Shown here piece by piece: positions 41,746 to 51,066 of a DNA stretch of 64,000 nucleotides. The notes under the pieces are model-generated. The model did no database searches, was not told the DNA's origin, and saw nothing but the letters and a program-made list of their open reading frames with translations. Every line of letters starts with the position of its first letter. Position 1 is the first letter of the stretch. Position numbers and translations under genes: made by a program. Source of the DNA: Opitutia bacterium (GTDB lineage: Bacteria > Verrucomicrobiota > Verrucomicrobiia > Opitutales > Seribacteraceae); the NCBI GenBank assembly GCA_002686835.1, contig NYYP01000023.1, positions 1 through 64,000 of the forward strand, in the 5' to 3' direction.

Positions 41746-42447
41746 TCACATATCTTGGTTTGCTTCACCATTTTCATTTTCCATTTCGCCTAACCCCTCC
41801 TCCTGCTTTTTTGAAAGAGGAAAAGTGATCGGGTTCCACTTGTATGACCAGCGATTGTATTCTTCAAATACAAGTATTTCTAAGTGCTTATTAAACCATT
41901 CTGTCATTTGATGGACATGATTGTTTAGCGTTTCATATTTTTCAGAAAGCAATTGGTTCTCTCTTTCTATTTCCGCAATTTGGGCAAGACGCTTTTGCTG
42001 TTTTGCAAGGTGCTCTGCAACTGGATCGGGTTTGGAATTGTGTTCTAATGGAGTGTTTACTGTTTCGTCTAGGGATGGGGAATCAATAGCTTCCTCTTCT
42101 TTTTCGGATTGAGGTTTTTCAGTTTTGATCTCGGTTGGTTCAGGTTCGGGTTCCGGGAAATCTATGTCCGGTATGGGTTCAGGCAGAGGAGTAAGATCAG
42201 GCTTTTCCAAAAAAGGCTTATTGGGGTCTGAAAAGGCTTGGGTGAAACAGTCCTTTTCCTCATCCGAGAGGTTTTTAAAAGGAAGTTGCTTGATAAAAGA
42301 ATAGGCCAGTTGAGCCAGAGCATTCTCCGGACTGTATGCCATAAAAAATTTATCTACAGATAAGCCTCCATTGAAAGAACATTTGAACTTATATTCAATA
42401 AGGTCGGGCCCACGTTCTTTCTTTTTTTTCATTGGACTGTTAAACAA
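41746..42447 (-). CDS. Hypothetical protein, EYNRW-motif family member 1
   Basis: 233-aa ORF; N-term 'PDLIEYKFKCSFNGGLSVDKFFMAYSPENALAQLAYSFIKQL' and C-term 'EILVFEEYNRWSYKWNPITFPL' match the neighbouring ORF; Pro/Glu-rich middle. Start may be the ATG at 42432. Confidence 0.75.
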   Translation of the reverse strand: MFNSPMKKKKERGPDLIEYKFKCSFNGGLSVDKFFMAYSPENALAQLAYSFIKQLPFKNLSDEEKDCFTQAFSDPNKPFLEKPDLTPLPEPIPDIDFPEPEPEPTEIKTEKPQSEKEEEAIDSPSLDETVNTPLEHNSKPDPVAEHLAKQQKRLAQIAEIERENQLLSEKYETLNNHVHQMTEWFNKHLEILVFEEYNRWSYKWNPITFPLSKKQEEGLGEMENENGEANQDM

Positions 42448-42508
42448 TTAAATAAATGTTTTCTAATTTGACCGTTATAGGTTAGGCCATTTTTGCCAAC
42501 TGAAACCC

Positions 42509-42961
42509 TCATTCGGGAGTCATTTCTTCAAGAGGCAAGCGTAAGGAATACCAACGATTTGCCCAACGATTGTATTCATCAAATTGGATAAGCTCGATCC
42601 GTTCATTCATCTCCTGAACTATTGATATAAATGAATCAGACGTCTTTTGGTTGATACCAGGGGTGAGTTCATTTTGTTCCTTTGAGTCATTGGAATCTGT
42701 ATTTTCTGCAATTTTAAATTTAGGTGATTGCAATGAATGATCGTATAATTTGACAAATTCCCTGGCGATAATGAACTCTTGCTTGAGGTAAGTCTTGCGG
42801 TCAAAAAGAGATTTCAGCATAGCGTAGGCGAACATACCCAGAGCATCCCTTGCATTGTGTGCCAAGTAAAACCTTTCGGCAATAGTGGCACGTTGATCCA
42901 CTCTAAAGAAGATTCTATACTCAAATAGGTCCGCGGGCTTTTCTTTGGATTTTGTGGGCAT
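42509..42961 (-). CDS. Hypothetical protein, EYNRW-motif family member 2
   Basis: 150-aa ORF; 'ADLFEYRIFFRVDQRATIAERFYLAHNARDALGMFAYAMLKSL' and C-term 'IELIQFDEYNRWANRWYSLRLPL' paralogous to 41746..42447. Confidence 0.75.
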   Translation of the reverse strand: MPTKSKEKPADLFEYRIFFRVDQRATIAERFYLAHNARDALGMFAYAMLKSLFDRKTYLKQEFIIAREFVKLYDHSLQSPKFKIAENTDSNDSKEQNELTPGINQKTSDSFISIVQEMNERIELIQFDEYNRWANRWYSLRLPLEEMTPE

Positions 42962-43208
42962 TGCAAATTATAGTTTAATAAAAGCACAAAATTATGCATT
43001 CACAAGAAAACTCGTTTATTAAAACAGTTAACATATTTTCACTTATCATTTTGTATATTTTCTTTCGAACGATTTAACAAATCGGTGATTAGTTGTTGGT
43101 AGTTCAGCACCCTTCGATCAGAGGCAAATCTTTGTGCCATCATCCAAAGATATTAATCAGAAAATTCGGTTGCTAGATAGGCAACAATTAGGATGATGTA
43201 ACAACCCC

Positions 43209-43697
43209 ATGAACAGAGCAGTCGAAATTATCAATTCATTACGTGCAGGTATGGAAACCATGCTTGAGAACGACAGTACCAGAAGGGTAAACAGTCTGCG
43301 AATGTTTAACTTTGAAAAAAACCGGGTGTCTTTACGAATGGAAGTAATTGACCACGAACATGTAAGTCATCCTATGGGAATGATCGATGTGACGGAGTAC
43401 CCAACTGGAGGCGGTAACCAACCCAGTTGCAACTGTCTAATGACTGAGTTGGTAACTGGTAAGTCTCAGAAGTTAGTTCTCAAGCTACACAACCAGGATC
43501 AAAAGAAGATCGAATGTTCCAAAGTTTTTAACTTTTTCAGAAAGGTGCTTCATCTTCCGGAAGTGAACCAACCTGAACATTTTGCTGGGAGTTCTCCCGT
43601 TCCTGTTGTTGAAGAATCGCAACCCGTAGATAAAAGTGCCAATATGTTTCCTCCTGTTGATGGGAAAATCCCGGACAGTCCGAGAGGTGCTCAGTAA
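43209..43697 (+). CDS. Hypothetical protein
   Basis: 162-aa ORF, ATG start; no recognised domain; fills the space up to the M16 protease gene on the opposite strand. Confidence 0.6.
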   Translation: MNRAVEIINSLRAGMETMLENDSTRRVNSLRMFNFEKNRVSLRMEVIDHEHVSHPMGMIDVTEYPTGGGNQPSCNCLMTELVTGKSQKLVLKLHNQDQKKIECSKVFNFFRKVLHLPEVNQPEHFAGSSPVPVVEESQPVDKSANMFPPVDGKIPDSPRGAQ

Positions 43698-43703
43698 GAG
43701 AGA

Positions 43704-46673
43704 TTATCTCCGGAAGAGAGAGAATCCTTTTATGGATTTTACTTCTCCAAACTGTTCGAGTGCTTCCATGTCAATTTTTTCTGAATCTCCAACAATGGAA
43801 AAAAGAATAGGTTTTTGTTGGATTTTGGAAGTGTAGAAATCGCTCAAGCTTTCCAAACTAGCATTGGCTAGTTTTTCAAACCGATGTTTTCGTGGGTCCA
43901 TCTCCAACCCGAGTGCATCTACATCGTAAACAAATCGTGGAATAGAACGAGAAGTAAGCGGATTTGTTCGGTAGGTACTCAGCAGCGAGGAATGGGCCGA
44001 TGCCCAACGGTTCTCATTCAGGGGCATTTGTCTTAATAGACCAAGAAAAGCGTGCACCGCATCCAATGTCTTGTCTGCTTGGCATCCAATTGATCCGACC
44101 AGTACATTTTCTTCATCGGGACGGGAAGGAGTGAAAAAGCGAGCCCATGCGGAGTATGCCAATGCCCTGGCTTCACGAAGTTCCTGAAAGACTAATCCGG
44201 CCATTCCACCGCCAAAGTATTCATTAAATAACTGGACGGAGGGGGTGATCGATTCATCGAGTAATCCGCAAGAGAATTCGAGCCTGACCTGGGCCTGGGC
44301 CATTTCTTTGTGCAAAAAGAAGACCTGATCTTTTGGTGGGGTGATCGAGCGGTTAGGGGATACTTGATTAGGCTGATGGACCGGTTCAGCGGAGAGGAAG
44401 GTTTGGTTGATTATTGACAAAACATCCTCCGGAGTTCGGGGACCGAAGTATAGAATTGTACGAGGAGAGCCAACCGCTTGGGCGAGAAAATTTGTCAGGT
44501 CAGAAACTGTGGATGCATTTAATTCATGATCAGACGCTCTTTTGAGATAGCGGGAATTTTCACCATAACGGTGAAAATGGGCCAAGGCATGGGTGAGGGC
44601 GTTAGGGTCTTTTTGTTCATCATCCCTCTCCGAAAGTATTATCTTTTTGGTTAGGTCCCAAATCTCGTCATTGGATTTTGGATTGAGCAAATGCTCCTGA
44701 GCTAATGCGATTGAAGGTGCAAAGTTTTCATCCAGTCCATTGAGGCCAAAATTGGAGAAGTGTTCTTGTACCCCAAATGCAAAATCAGTCCCGAGTTTGT
44801 ACCATTCAATCTTCAAATGTTCCGAGTCCAAAGTGCCAGCACCGGCACGATCAAGCATTCTTTTGGCGTAGGATAACATGGGTTGGTGATCAAACCCCAT
44901 CTCCATCCTGACTTCTAAATTAAATAAGTCATTGAGAGGGTTGTATGCATGAATTAGTCGAACTCCAGAGGCCACCTGATGAATAGAGTAGTCACTCCCG
45001 TTTTGGAGGAATTTAGGAGTCAATGGATTGTATGGCATCTGTTCAACCTCCTGCATGAATGGCGATTCTTTATTTGGATCGATCGACAGAGCGTCAATAG
45101 GCGGTTTTTCAATGGAGGGCAAATTATGCTGTTCATCTATGCGAAAACCGACGACATAATCAGAGCCGTAATATTTTTGGGCCACCATGATAATGTCTTC
45201 TTTGGTTACTTTTTCCAAATCGCTGATCTCATTGAGGGTTACATTCCAATCGACAAAGGCGAGAAATGTATCTCTCAAAAGCTCTACCCGCTTGTCATTT
45301 CTTTCATAATTTTCTTTTTCACGTTTCTTAAAATCATTGATTACGGCATCAAGAATCCACTCTTCAAAGTCTCCCTTTTTGATACGCTCAATTTGTGCAA
45401 GTAGCAGGCTTTCCACCTCTTCGAGGCTTTGGCCATCCTTGGGAATGCCATAAAGATAGTGAGCTCCATAATCGTTTAAGTTTTGTGGATAGCATCCTGC
45501 AGCACGGACTTTTTGCTTCTCGACCAGGTTGAGATTAATTAGACCAGCGACTGAATTATCAAGAATCATATCGACCAAACGAAGGGCGGCGTAATCAGGG
45601 TGGTGTTTGGGAGCGGTGCGAAAAGCAAGCACTACCTGCTCTTCACCAAGATATTCAACTTGGACAAATTCCCGTCCCTTAAGTGGTTTTTCTTCCCATT
45701 TCGGTTCTGCCCTGAGAGGAGAATTGCTTGTCCAGGAAGAGAAATATTTTTCGATGGTTGCAAATGTTTCTTCGGGTTTCAAATCTCCCGAAATACAGAT
45801 TGCCATATTTTCAGGAACATAGTGCTGCTGGTAAAATTTTTCGATGGCATAGATGGAGGGGTTCTTGAGGTGTTCCACTGTACCAAGGGTGGATTGTTGC
45901 CCATATGGATGCACCTTGTAGAGTAAATCATTGACCGCCCGATAGATGAGCCGATGTTTATTGTCAATCGCACGGTTTTTCTCCTCATATACCGTTTCAA
46001 GTTCAGTATGAAAAAGCCGGAAAACAGGGCGGGCAAACCGTTCACTCTCTATCTTTGCCCATTGCTCCAGGCGGTTGGATGGTAAATCTACTTTGTAGAC
46101 AGTTTCCTCATGCCATGTATGAGCATTTAATCCTTTTGCTCCCATGTCGCTGTAGACCCGGTCCATTTCATTGGGAATGGCAAGCTTGGATGCTCGGGTA
46201 GATAAGGAGTTTATTTGCTTATAAATACTGGCCCTTCTTGTCTCGTTTTGTTCAGTGGCTCTTTTTTCATAAAGATCACTGATTTCAGCAAGGATGGGCT
46301 CCTCGGCAGCATAGTCCTCGGTTCCAAATGACTGCGTGCCTTTGAACAGGAGATGTTCCAAATAGTGGGCTAATCCGGTGTTAGTCGCCGGATCATGTTT
46401 ACTTCCTGCCCGGGTTACTATTTCAGCATAGAAGCGTGGCTCTTCAGAGTTTGGACTAAGGTAAACGGTCAAACCGTTTTCGAGGTTCTTTTGCAAAACT
46501 TGCATGGAAGATTCAGTTGATTTAGAGGGAGAATAATTGGATTTTTCAGAAGGTGCACAGGAAACAAGTGCAAAACTCGCAAGAATTAAATTTGTGGAGC
46601 GTTGGAGCATTGACTTCATCAGGGTTGTAAAAAGGCTAATTTTTTTAAAAAGTAAAGGAATCCTATAAATCAT
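43704..46673 (-). CDS. M16 family zinc metalloprotease (insulinase/pitrilysin-like), secreted
   Basis: 'GLAHYLEHLLFKGTQSFG' (HxxEH), 'ETVYEEKNRAIDNKHRL', second repeat 'LLDESITPSVQLFNEYFGGGMAGLVFQELREARALAYSAWA'; lipobox-like 'ALVSCAPSEKS'. Confidence 0.95.
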   Translation of the reverse strand: MIYRIPLLFKKISLFTTLMKSMLQRSTNLILASFALVSCAPSEKSNYSPSKSTESSMQVLQKNLENGLTVYLSPNSEEPRFYAEIVTRAGSKHDPATNTGLAHYLEHLLFKGTQSFGTEDYAAEEPILAEISDLYEKRATEQNETRRASIYKQINSLSTRASKLAIPNEMDRVYSDMGAKGLNAHTWHEETVYKVDLPSNRLEQWAKIESERFARPVFRLFHTELETVYEEKNRAIDNKHRLIYRAVNDLLYKVHPYGQQSTLGTVEHLKNPSIYAIEKFYQQHYVPENMAICISGDLKPEETFATIEKYFSSWTSNSPLRAEPKWEEKPLKGREFVQVEYLGEEQVVLAFRTAPKHHPDYAALRLVDMILDNSVAGLINLNLVEKQKVRAAGCYPQNLNDYGAHYLYGIPKDGQSLEEVESLLLAQIERIKKGDFEEWILDAVINDFKKREKENYERNDKRVELLRDTFLAFVDWNVTLNEISDLEKVTKEDIIMVAQKYYGSDYVVGFRIDEQHNLPSIEKPPIDALSIDPNKESPFMQEVEQMPYNPLTPKFLQNGSDYSIHQVASGVRLIHAYNPLNDLFNLEVRMEMGFDHQPMLSYAKRMLDRAGAGTLDSEHLKIEWYKLGTDFAFGVQEHFSNFGLNGLDENFAPSIALAQEHLLNPKSNDEIWDLTKKIILSERDDEQKDPNALTHALAHFHRYGENSRYLKRASDHELNASTVSDLTNFLAQAVGSPRTILYFGPRTPEDVLSIINQTFLSAEPVHQPNQVSPNRSITPPKDQVFFLHKEMAQAQVRLEFSCGLLDESITPSVQLFNEYFGGGMAGLVFQELREARALAYSAWARFFTPSRPDEENVLVGSIGCQADKTLDAVHAFLGLLRQMPLNENRWASAHSSLLSTYRTNPLTSRSIPRFVYDVDALGLEMDPRKHRFEKLANASLESLSDFYTSKIQQKPILFSIVGDSEKIDMEALEQFGEVKSIKGFSLFRR

Positions 46674-46687
46674 TTTGTCTTAAACCA

Positions 46688-47092
46688 ATGAAATTCAAAT
46701 TTTACGAATACGAAAAGTGCTCAACTTGTAAGAAAGCCCGCAATTGGATGGATTCCCGTGGTATAAATTACGAAAGAATTCCCATTCGTGAACAAACCCC
46801 CACCAAGAAAGAATTACTTGAGTTGCTGGAAGGGCACCAAGGGAAAGTAAAGAAATTATTTAATACATCGAGCAAGGACTATCGGGACCCCAAGATAAAG
46901 GATTCCCTCCCTGGCTTGTCCCAGGATGATATGATAGATCTTCTTACTGCACGGGGAAACTTAATCAAGCGACCTATTTTAATTGGTAAGAATATCGCCT
47001 TGCAGGGTTTTAATCCAGAAGAGTGGGGGAAACTTGACTTGATGGAATCAGAAATTTGCGGGGAATGTCCTAAAGTGGTTGTAGGAAAGTGA
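46688..47092 (+). CDS. ArsC/Spx family (arsenate reductase-like) protein
   Basis: 'FYEYEKCSTCKKARNWMDSRGINYERIPIREQTPTKKEL', 'LIKRPILIGKNIALQGF'. Confidence 0.92.
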   Translation: MKFKFYEYEKCSTCKKARNWMDSRGINYERIPIREQTPTKKELLELLEGHQGKVKKLFNTSSKDYRDPKIKDSLPGLSQDDMIDLLTARGNLIKRPILIGKNIALQGFNPEEWGKLDLMESEICGECPKVVVGK

Positions 47093-47127
47093 GCATTTCT
47101 CTATTTTTAATATGCTTTTTGTATTAG

Positions 47128-47499
47128 ATGAAAAAATTACCTGAGATTTGGAATGAATTTGTCAATGCTGGCAGAGTGGATGAAGTCTGCTCGCTTTATG
47201 CCAAGGATGCACGACTACTTGCCACTTTTGCAGCTGTGCCCGTAGATGATGAAGCGGGCATCCGTGCCTATTTTGAGGGATTTACATCGCGGGAGGGAGC
47301 TGGGGTTTCCTTTGACCAAGAGGGTGCCCGCAGGCAAGAGGTCGGTGATCAGGTTTTTTTGTACACTGGTACCTACACTTTTTTTCATGGCGGGACCGGG
47401 CAAAACCATCGGTTTCCTGCAAGGTATTCTTTTTTAGTGGATGAGAAGGAAGATCCTAAAATTCTTCACCATCACTCCTCCCTGATTCCAACCGGGTAG
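47128..47499 (+). CDS. SnoaL/NTF2-like domain protein
   Basis: 'IWNEFVNAGRVDEVCSLYAKDARLLATFA', 'GIRAYFEGF', 'TGTYTFFHGGTGQNHRFPARYSFLVDE'. Confidence 0.78.
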   Translation: MKKLPEIWNEFVNAGRVDEVCSLYAKDARLLATFAAVPVDDEAGIRAYFEGFTSREGAGVSFDQEGARRQEVGDQVFLYTGTYTFFHGGTGQNHRFPARYSFLVDEKEDPKILHHHSSLIPTG

Positions 47500-47538
47500 A
47501 GTTCACCCCTTATCTTATCAATCCAACTCACCAAAGAC

Positions 47539-47775
47539 ATGCTATCCCCAAAGCAAACCCTGGACACATATTATTTGGAAGCTCGTCGTGACTTGCTCGA
47601 AGTGGCGGCCTTGCTCGATCGTTATGATGAGGCAGTCAACCGGGCAGGGGGACCGGCTGATGATGAGAGCAGACTCAAAGTCCTGAGGGAAGCCATGGAA
47701 GTGCTCGCTCAGGGCGATCATCCTCAACCTAATCGTACTGAATTGCTCCTCGAGCATTTCTCCAAAATTAACTAA
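47539..47775 (+). CDS. Small conserved-looking protein upstream of TatD-like hydrolase
   Basis: 78-aa ORF 'MLSPKQTLDTYYLEARRDLLEVAALLDRYDEAVNRAGG...' with intact spacing to flanking co-directional genes. Confidence 0.6.
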   Translation: MLSPKQTLDTYYLEARRDLLEVAALLDRYDEAVNRAGGPADDESRLKVLREAMEVLAQGDHPQPNRTELLLEHFSKIN

Positions 47776-47789
47776 AGAGGCCTTATCTA

Positions 47790-48611
47790 ATGCAAATAAT
47801 ACAGCCTCATTACCACGCCATTGCACGGACGGCACAGGATTATGAACGTATGGCGATGTCCGGAGTTGTTGCGGTTTGTGAACCCGCTTTTTGGGCGGGC
47901 TTCGACCGTAGACATCCTGAAACATTTATTGACTACTTTGCCCAAATCTCAGAATTTGAACCAACGCGGGCTGCTGAGTTTGGTATCCGCCACTTTTGCT
48001 GGGTTGCAGTTAACCCTAAAGAAGCAGAAAATACTGAACTTACCCAAGAGGTTCTCCGTCAAATGCCCGAATTTTTGGGGAAACCAAACTGCCTGGGAGT
48101 GGGTGAGACTGGGTTGCACAAGTCCACACAAAATGAAATTGCAGCACTGGAGGCTCATGTTGAATTGGCAATGAAGCATGATCAACTAGTCTTAATTCAT
48201 ACCCCCCATTTATCTGACAAAGCTCATGGGACTAAAACCGTGTTGGAAGTATTGGCAGGTATGGATGTGAATCCTGACAAGATCTGGATCGATCATGTTG
48301 AAGAACAAACGATCGAATGGGTATTGGACGCTGGATACTGGGCGGGAATGACACTTTATCCAGTTACCAAGTGCAGTCCGCGCCGAGCCGTTGATATTTT
48401 GGAAAAATATTCTACTGAACGTTTGTTGGTCAATTCTTCTGCAGACTGGGGACCGAGCGATCCTTTTACCTTGCAGGAATGTATTGTTGATTTCCGGAAA
48501 CGTGGCCACTCTTTGCAGGAAGCTGTGGAAATCTTTCACAACAATCCTTGTCGATTTCTTGGTCAAAATCCAAAGTGGGATATTAAACCGATCCAAATTT
48601 CAGAATCCTAA
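47790..48611 (+). CDS. TatD family metal-dependent hydrolase (EboB-like)
   Basis: 'LGVGETGLHKSTQNEIAALEAHVELAMKHDQLVLIHTPH', 'KIWIDHVEEQTIEWVLDAGYWAGMTLYP', 'LLVNSSADWGPSDP'. Confidence 0.82.
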   Translation: MQIIQPHYHAIARTAQDYERMAMSGVVAVCEPAFWAGFDRRHPETFIDYFAQISEFEPTRAAEFGIRHFCWVAVNPKEAENTELTQEVLRQMPEFLGKPNCLGVGETGLHKSTQNEIAALEAHVELAMKHDQLVLIHTPHLSDKAHGTKTVLEVLAGMDVNPDKIWIDHVEEQTIEWVLDAGYWAGMTLYPVTKCSPRRAVDILEKYSTERLLVNSSADWGPSDPFTLQECIVDFRKRGHSLQEAVEIFHNNPCRFLGQNPKWDIKPIQISES

Positions 48612-48626
48612 TTTGGGAGCAAGCTA

Positions 48627-50036
48627 ATGGCTCTGCGTTTGTATGATACCATGTCCCGTGAAGTGCGGGATGTCTTTGCGATGGACGGGAAATCGGTACG
48701 ATTTTACTGCTGTGGACCTACTGTATACGGTCCAGCTCATGTGGGAAATTTTAGAACTTTTGTTTTACAGGATGTTTTTCGCCGCACTTTGGAGACGGGT
48801 GGCACGAAGACTTATCACGCCCGCAATCTCACGGATGTCGACGATAAAACTATAAGGGAATCTCAGGGAGAAGGTATCAGCCTTAGTGAATTCACTGATC
48901 GTTGGACAAAACGGTTTTTGCAGGATTGTGATCAACTAAATCTGTTGAGTCCTCATATCCAGCCATCTGCGGTAGATCATGTTCCCGAACAGATTGCCTT
49001 AATCGAACGATTGATTGAGGGGGGGAAGGCGTATCAGGCACCAGATAGATCCGTATATTTCAAGGTTGATGCCTTTGAAGGCTATGGATCGTTATCAAGG
49101 TTGGCGGAACGCCAAATTACCACCTCCAATGCAAACAGGGAAAGCTCTGATGAATACGATCGTGATTCTGCTGCAGATTTCGCTCTATGGAAAGCCCGTC
49201 GACCAGAAGATGGGGCCAATTTCTGGGAGTCTCCATGGGGAGAAGGAAGACCAGGCTGGCATATCGAATGTAGTGCCATTTGTTTAAAGCATTTAGGTGA
49301 GAGTTTTGATTTACACTCGGGGGGCGTGGACTTGGTTTTTCCTCATCATGAAAATGAAATAGCCCAAGTTGAGTCGGTAACATGCAAAACTTTTGCCAGG
49401 CATTGGTTTCACATTGCTCATCTTATGGTGGAGGGAACCAAAATGAGCAAATCTTTGGGCAACCTATACACATTGGACGACATCCGAGCCCGTGGCCACA
49501 CCGCCGAGGAGGTGAGGTATGTACTCTTGTCCGGGAGTTATCGACAACCCCTAAACTTTACCTTTGATTCGCTTAAGGCTGCTGGCAAAGCATTAAAGAA
49601 AATTTCGGACTTTTCCTCGCGAATAGAATTTAGAGATGAGGAAAACCGTATTGAACTCGCAACCAGATTTGGGCCTTTTCAGGCTGTTCAGGATGCGATT
49701 CTTAATGATCTTAACACAGCCGATGCCTTGGGTAAATTGTTTGGATTGATGCGCGAACTTTCGGAAGCTTGGGATAAAGGAGACTTCCAGCAAAACCAGG
49801 AGGCTAAGCAATCCTTACATGAGGGATTTCGTGCTGTTTTGGATTTGTTTGGGTTTAGTTTGAAACAAAAGGTGCAGGCTGAAGTACCCGAGGATGTGAT
49901 ATCATGGGCAAAAGAACGGTGGGAGGCAAAACAGTCCAAGGACTGGGTGACCGCTGATCTTTTTCGTGATAAAATCCAACAGGCTGGGTGGATTATTAAA
50001 GACAGCAAAGACACCTACGAACTAAGCAAATCATAG
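48627..50036 (+). CDS. cysS: Cysteinyl-tRNA synthetase
   Basis: 'FYCCGPTVYGPAHVGNFRTFVLQDVFRRTL', 'GWHIECSAICLKHLGESFDLHSGGVDLVFPHHENEIAQ', 'GTKMSKSLGNLYTLDD'. Confidence 0.97.
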   Translation: MALRLYDTMSREVRDVFAMDGKSVRFYCCGPTVYGPAHVGNFRTFVLQDVFRRTLETGGTKTYHARNLTDVDDKTIRESQGEGISLSEFTDRWTKRFLQDCDQLNLLSPHIQPSAVDHVPEQIALIERLIEGGKAYQAPDRSVYFKVDAFEGYGSLSRLAERQITTSNANRESSDEYDRDSAADFALWKARRPEDGANFWESPWGEGRPGWHIECSAICLKHLGESFDLHSGGVDLVFPHHENEIAQVESVTCKTFARHWFHIAHLMVEGTKMSKSLGNLYTLDDIRARGHTAEEVRYVLLSGSYRQPLNFTFDSLKAAGKALKKISDFSSRIEFRDEENRIELATRFGPFQAVQDAILNDLNTADALGKLFGLMRELSEAWDKGDFQQNQEAKQSLHEGFRAVLDLFGFSLKQKVQAEVPEDVISWAKERWEAKQSKDWVTADLFRDKIQQAGWIIKDSKDTYELSKS

Positions 50037-50103
50037 TCCACACTCTAAAGTTTGTACTAACGGTTCTTCAAGGAAGTTAAGCAGTCTTTGCAAATATGCT
50101 TTT

Positions 50104-50976
50104 ATGAATGATTTAAAAATAAGCACACTCGGAAGCCGTTCCTCCAAATGGGGTGAAGGGCCCATCTACTGGAAAGATCATTTACTCTATGTCGACATAG
50201 AGGGTCATTCCTTAATCCGCCTGAATCCTGAAACTCAAGAGGAGGAGGTTTGGGGGATGAGGGAAAGAATCGGCACAGTGGTTCCGACTCTGGGCGAAGA
50301 TTTTATCTGTGCTGGAGATTCGGGCATCTATCGATTCGATCCCTCGAGGAATCAAAAAACAAACCTGGCTGACCCAGAAGCAAATAAAAGACCAGACAAT
50401 CGTTTCAATGATGGCAAATGTGATCCTCGTGGCCGCTTGTGGGCAGGCACGATTAGTACAATAAAGAAAGTGGGAGATGCCAACCTCTACCTACTTGATC
50501 AATCTGGCGTGCTGACTTTGAAGGTTAGCGGAGTGACCAACTCAAATGGAATTTGCTGGAATGCGTCCAAAACTCAGATGTATTACATTGATACACCGAC
50601 ACAAAAAATCATCAGCTTTGAATATGACGATGAAAATGGAAACCTTGGAGATTCTCATGTTGCGGTAAATTTCGCTCAATTAAAAGAGGAGGGTTCTCCT
50701 GATGGCATGACCATAGATCAGGACGGAATGCTCTGGGTGGCGATGTGTCATGGCGGTTCCGTATTACGGCTTGATCCCCATTCAGGTGAACTTTTACAGA
50801 AAGTAGAACTTCCTTGTGTTGAAACCACTGCCTGTGCTTTTGGTGGAAAAAACCTGGATCGATTGTTTGTTACCACTGGTCATCATAAAACCTTAGTTGA
50901 GAAAGATGCGGGAAAGGTTTTTGCTATCGATGGCCTGGGGTTATGCGGTATACCAGCCTCTCCATACCTCGGATAA
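50104..50976 (+). CDS. SMP-30/gluconolactonase/LRE family protein
   Basis: 'SKWGEGPIYWKDHLLYVDIEGHSLIRL', 'PDNRFNDGKCDPRGRLWAGTIS', 'PDGMTIDQDGMLWVAMCHGGSVLRLDP'. Confidence 0.94.
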   Translation: MNDLKISTLGSRSSKWGEGPIYWKDHLLYVDIEGHSLIRLNPETQEEEVWGMRERIGTVVPTLGEDFICAGDSGIYRFDPSRNQKTNLADPEANKRPDNRFNDGKCDPRGRLWAGTISTIKKVGDANLYLLDQSGVLTLKVSGVTNSNGICWNASKTQMYYIDTPTQKIISFEYDDENGNLGDSHVAVNFAQLKEEGSPDGMTIDQDGMLWVAMCHGGSVLRLDPHSGELLQKVELPCVETTACAFGGKNLDRLFVTTGHHKTLVEKDAGKVFAIDGLGLCGIPASPYLG

Positions 50977-51011
50977 TAATAGGTCATAAATCGATATGAT
51001 AAGGGCAGAAA

Positions 51012-51042
51012 TTGATATATAAAATTAGTTTGATATATCAAA
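51012..51042. promoter_or_regulatory. Putative operator: TTGATATAT direct repeat (18-bp phase) containing the palindrome TTTGATATATCAAA
   Basis: TTGATATAT at 51012-51020 and 51030-51038; perfect 14-nt palindrome at 51029-51042, 25 nt upstream of the SDR start at 51067. Confidence 0.4.
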
Positions 51043-51066
51043 TAATCAGCTCTAGATCATTTATTT

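Noticed and set aside
41359-43703. Possible tRNA-integrated mobile island
   Set aside because: The patch is on the 5' side of tRNA-Lys, not the usual 3' attachment side; no integrase, transposase or duplicated tRNA 3' end was found. Kept only as an accessory patch.
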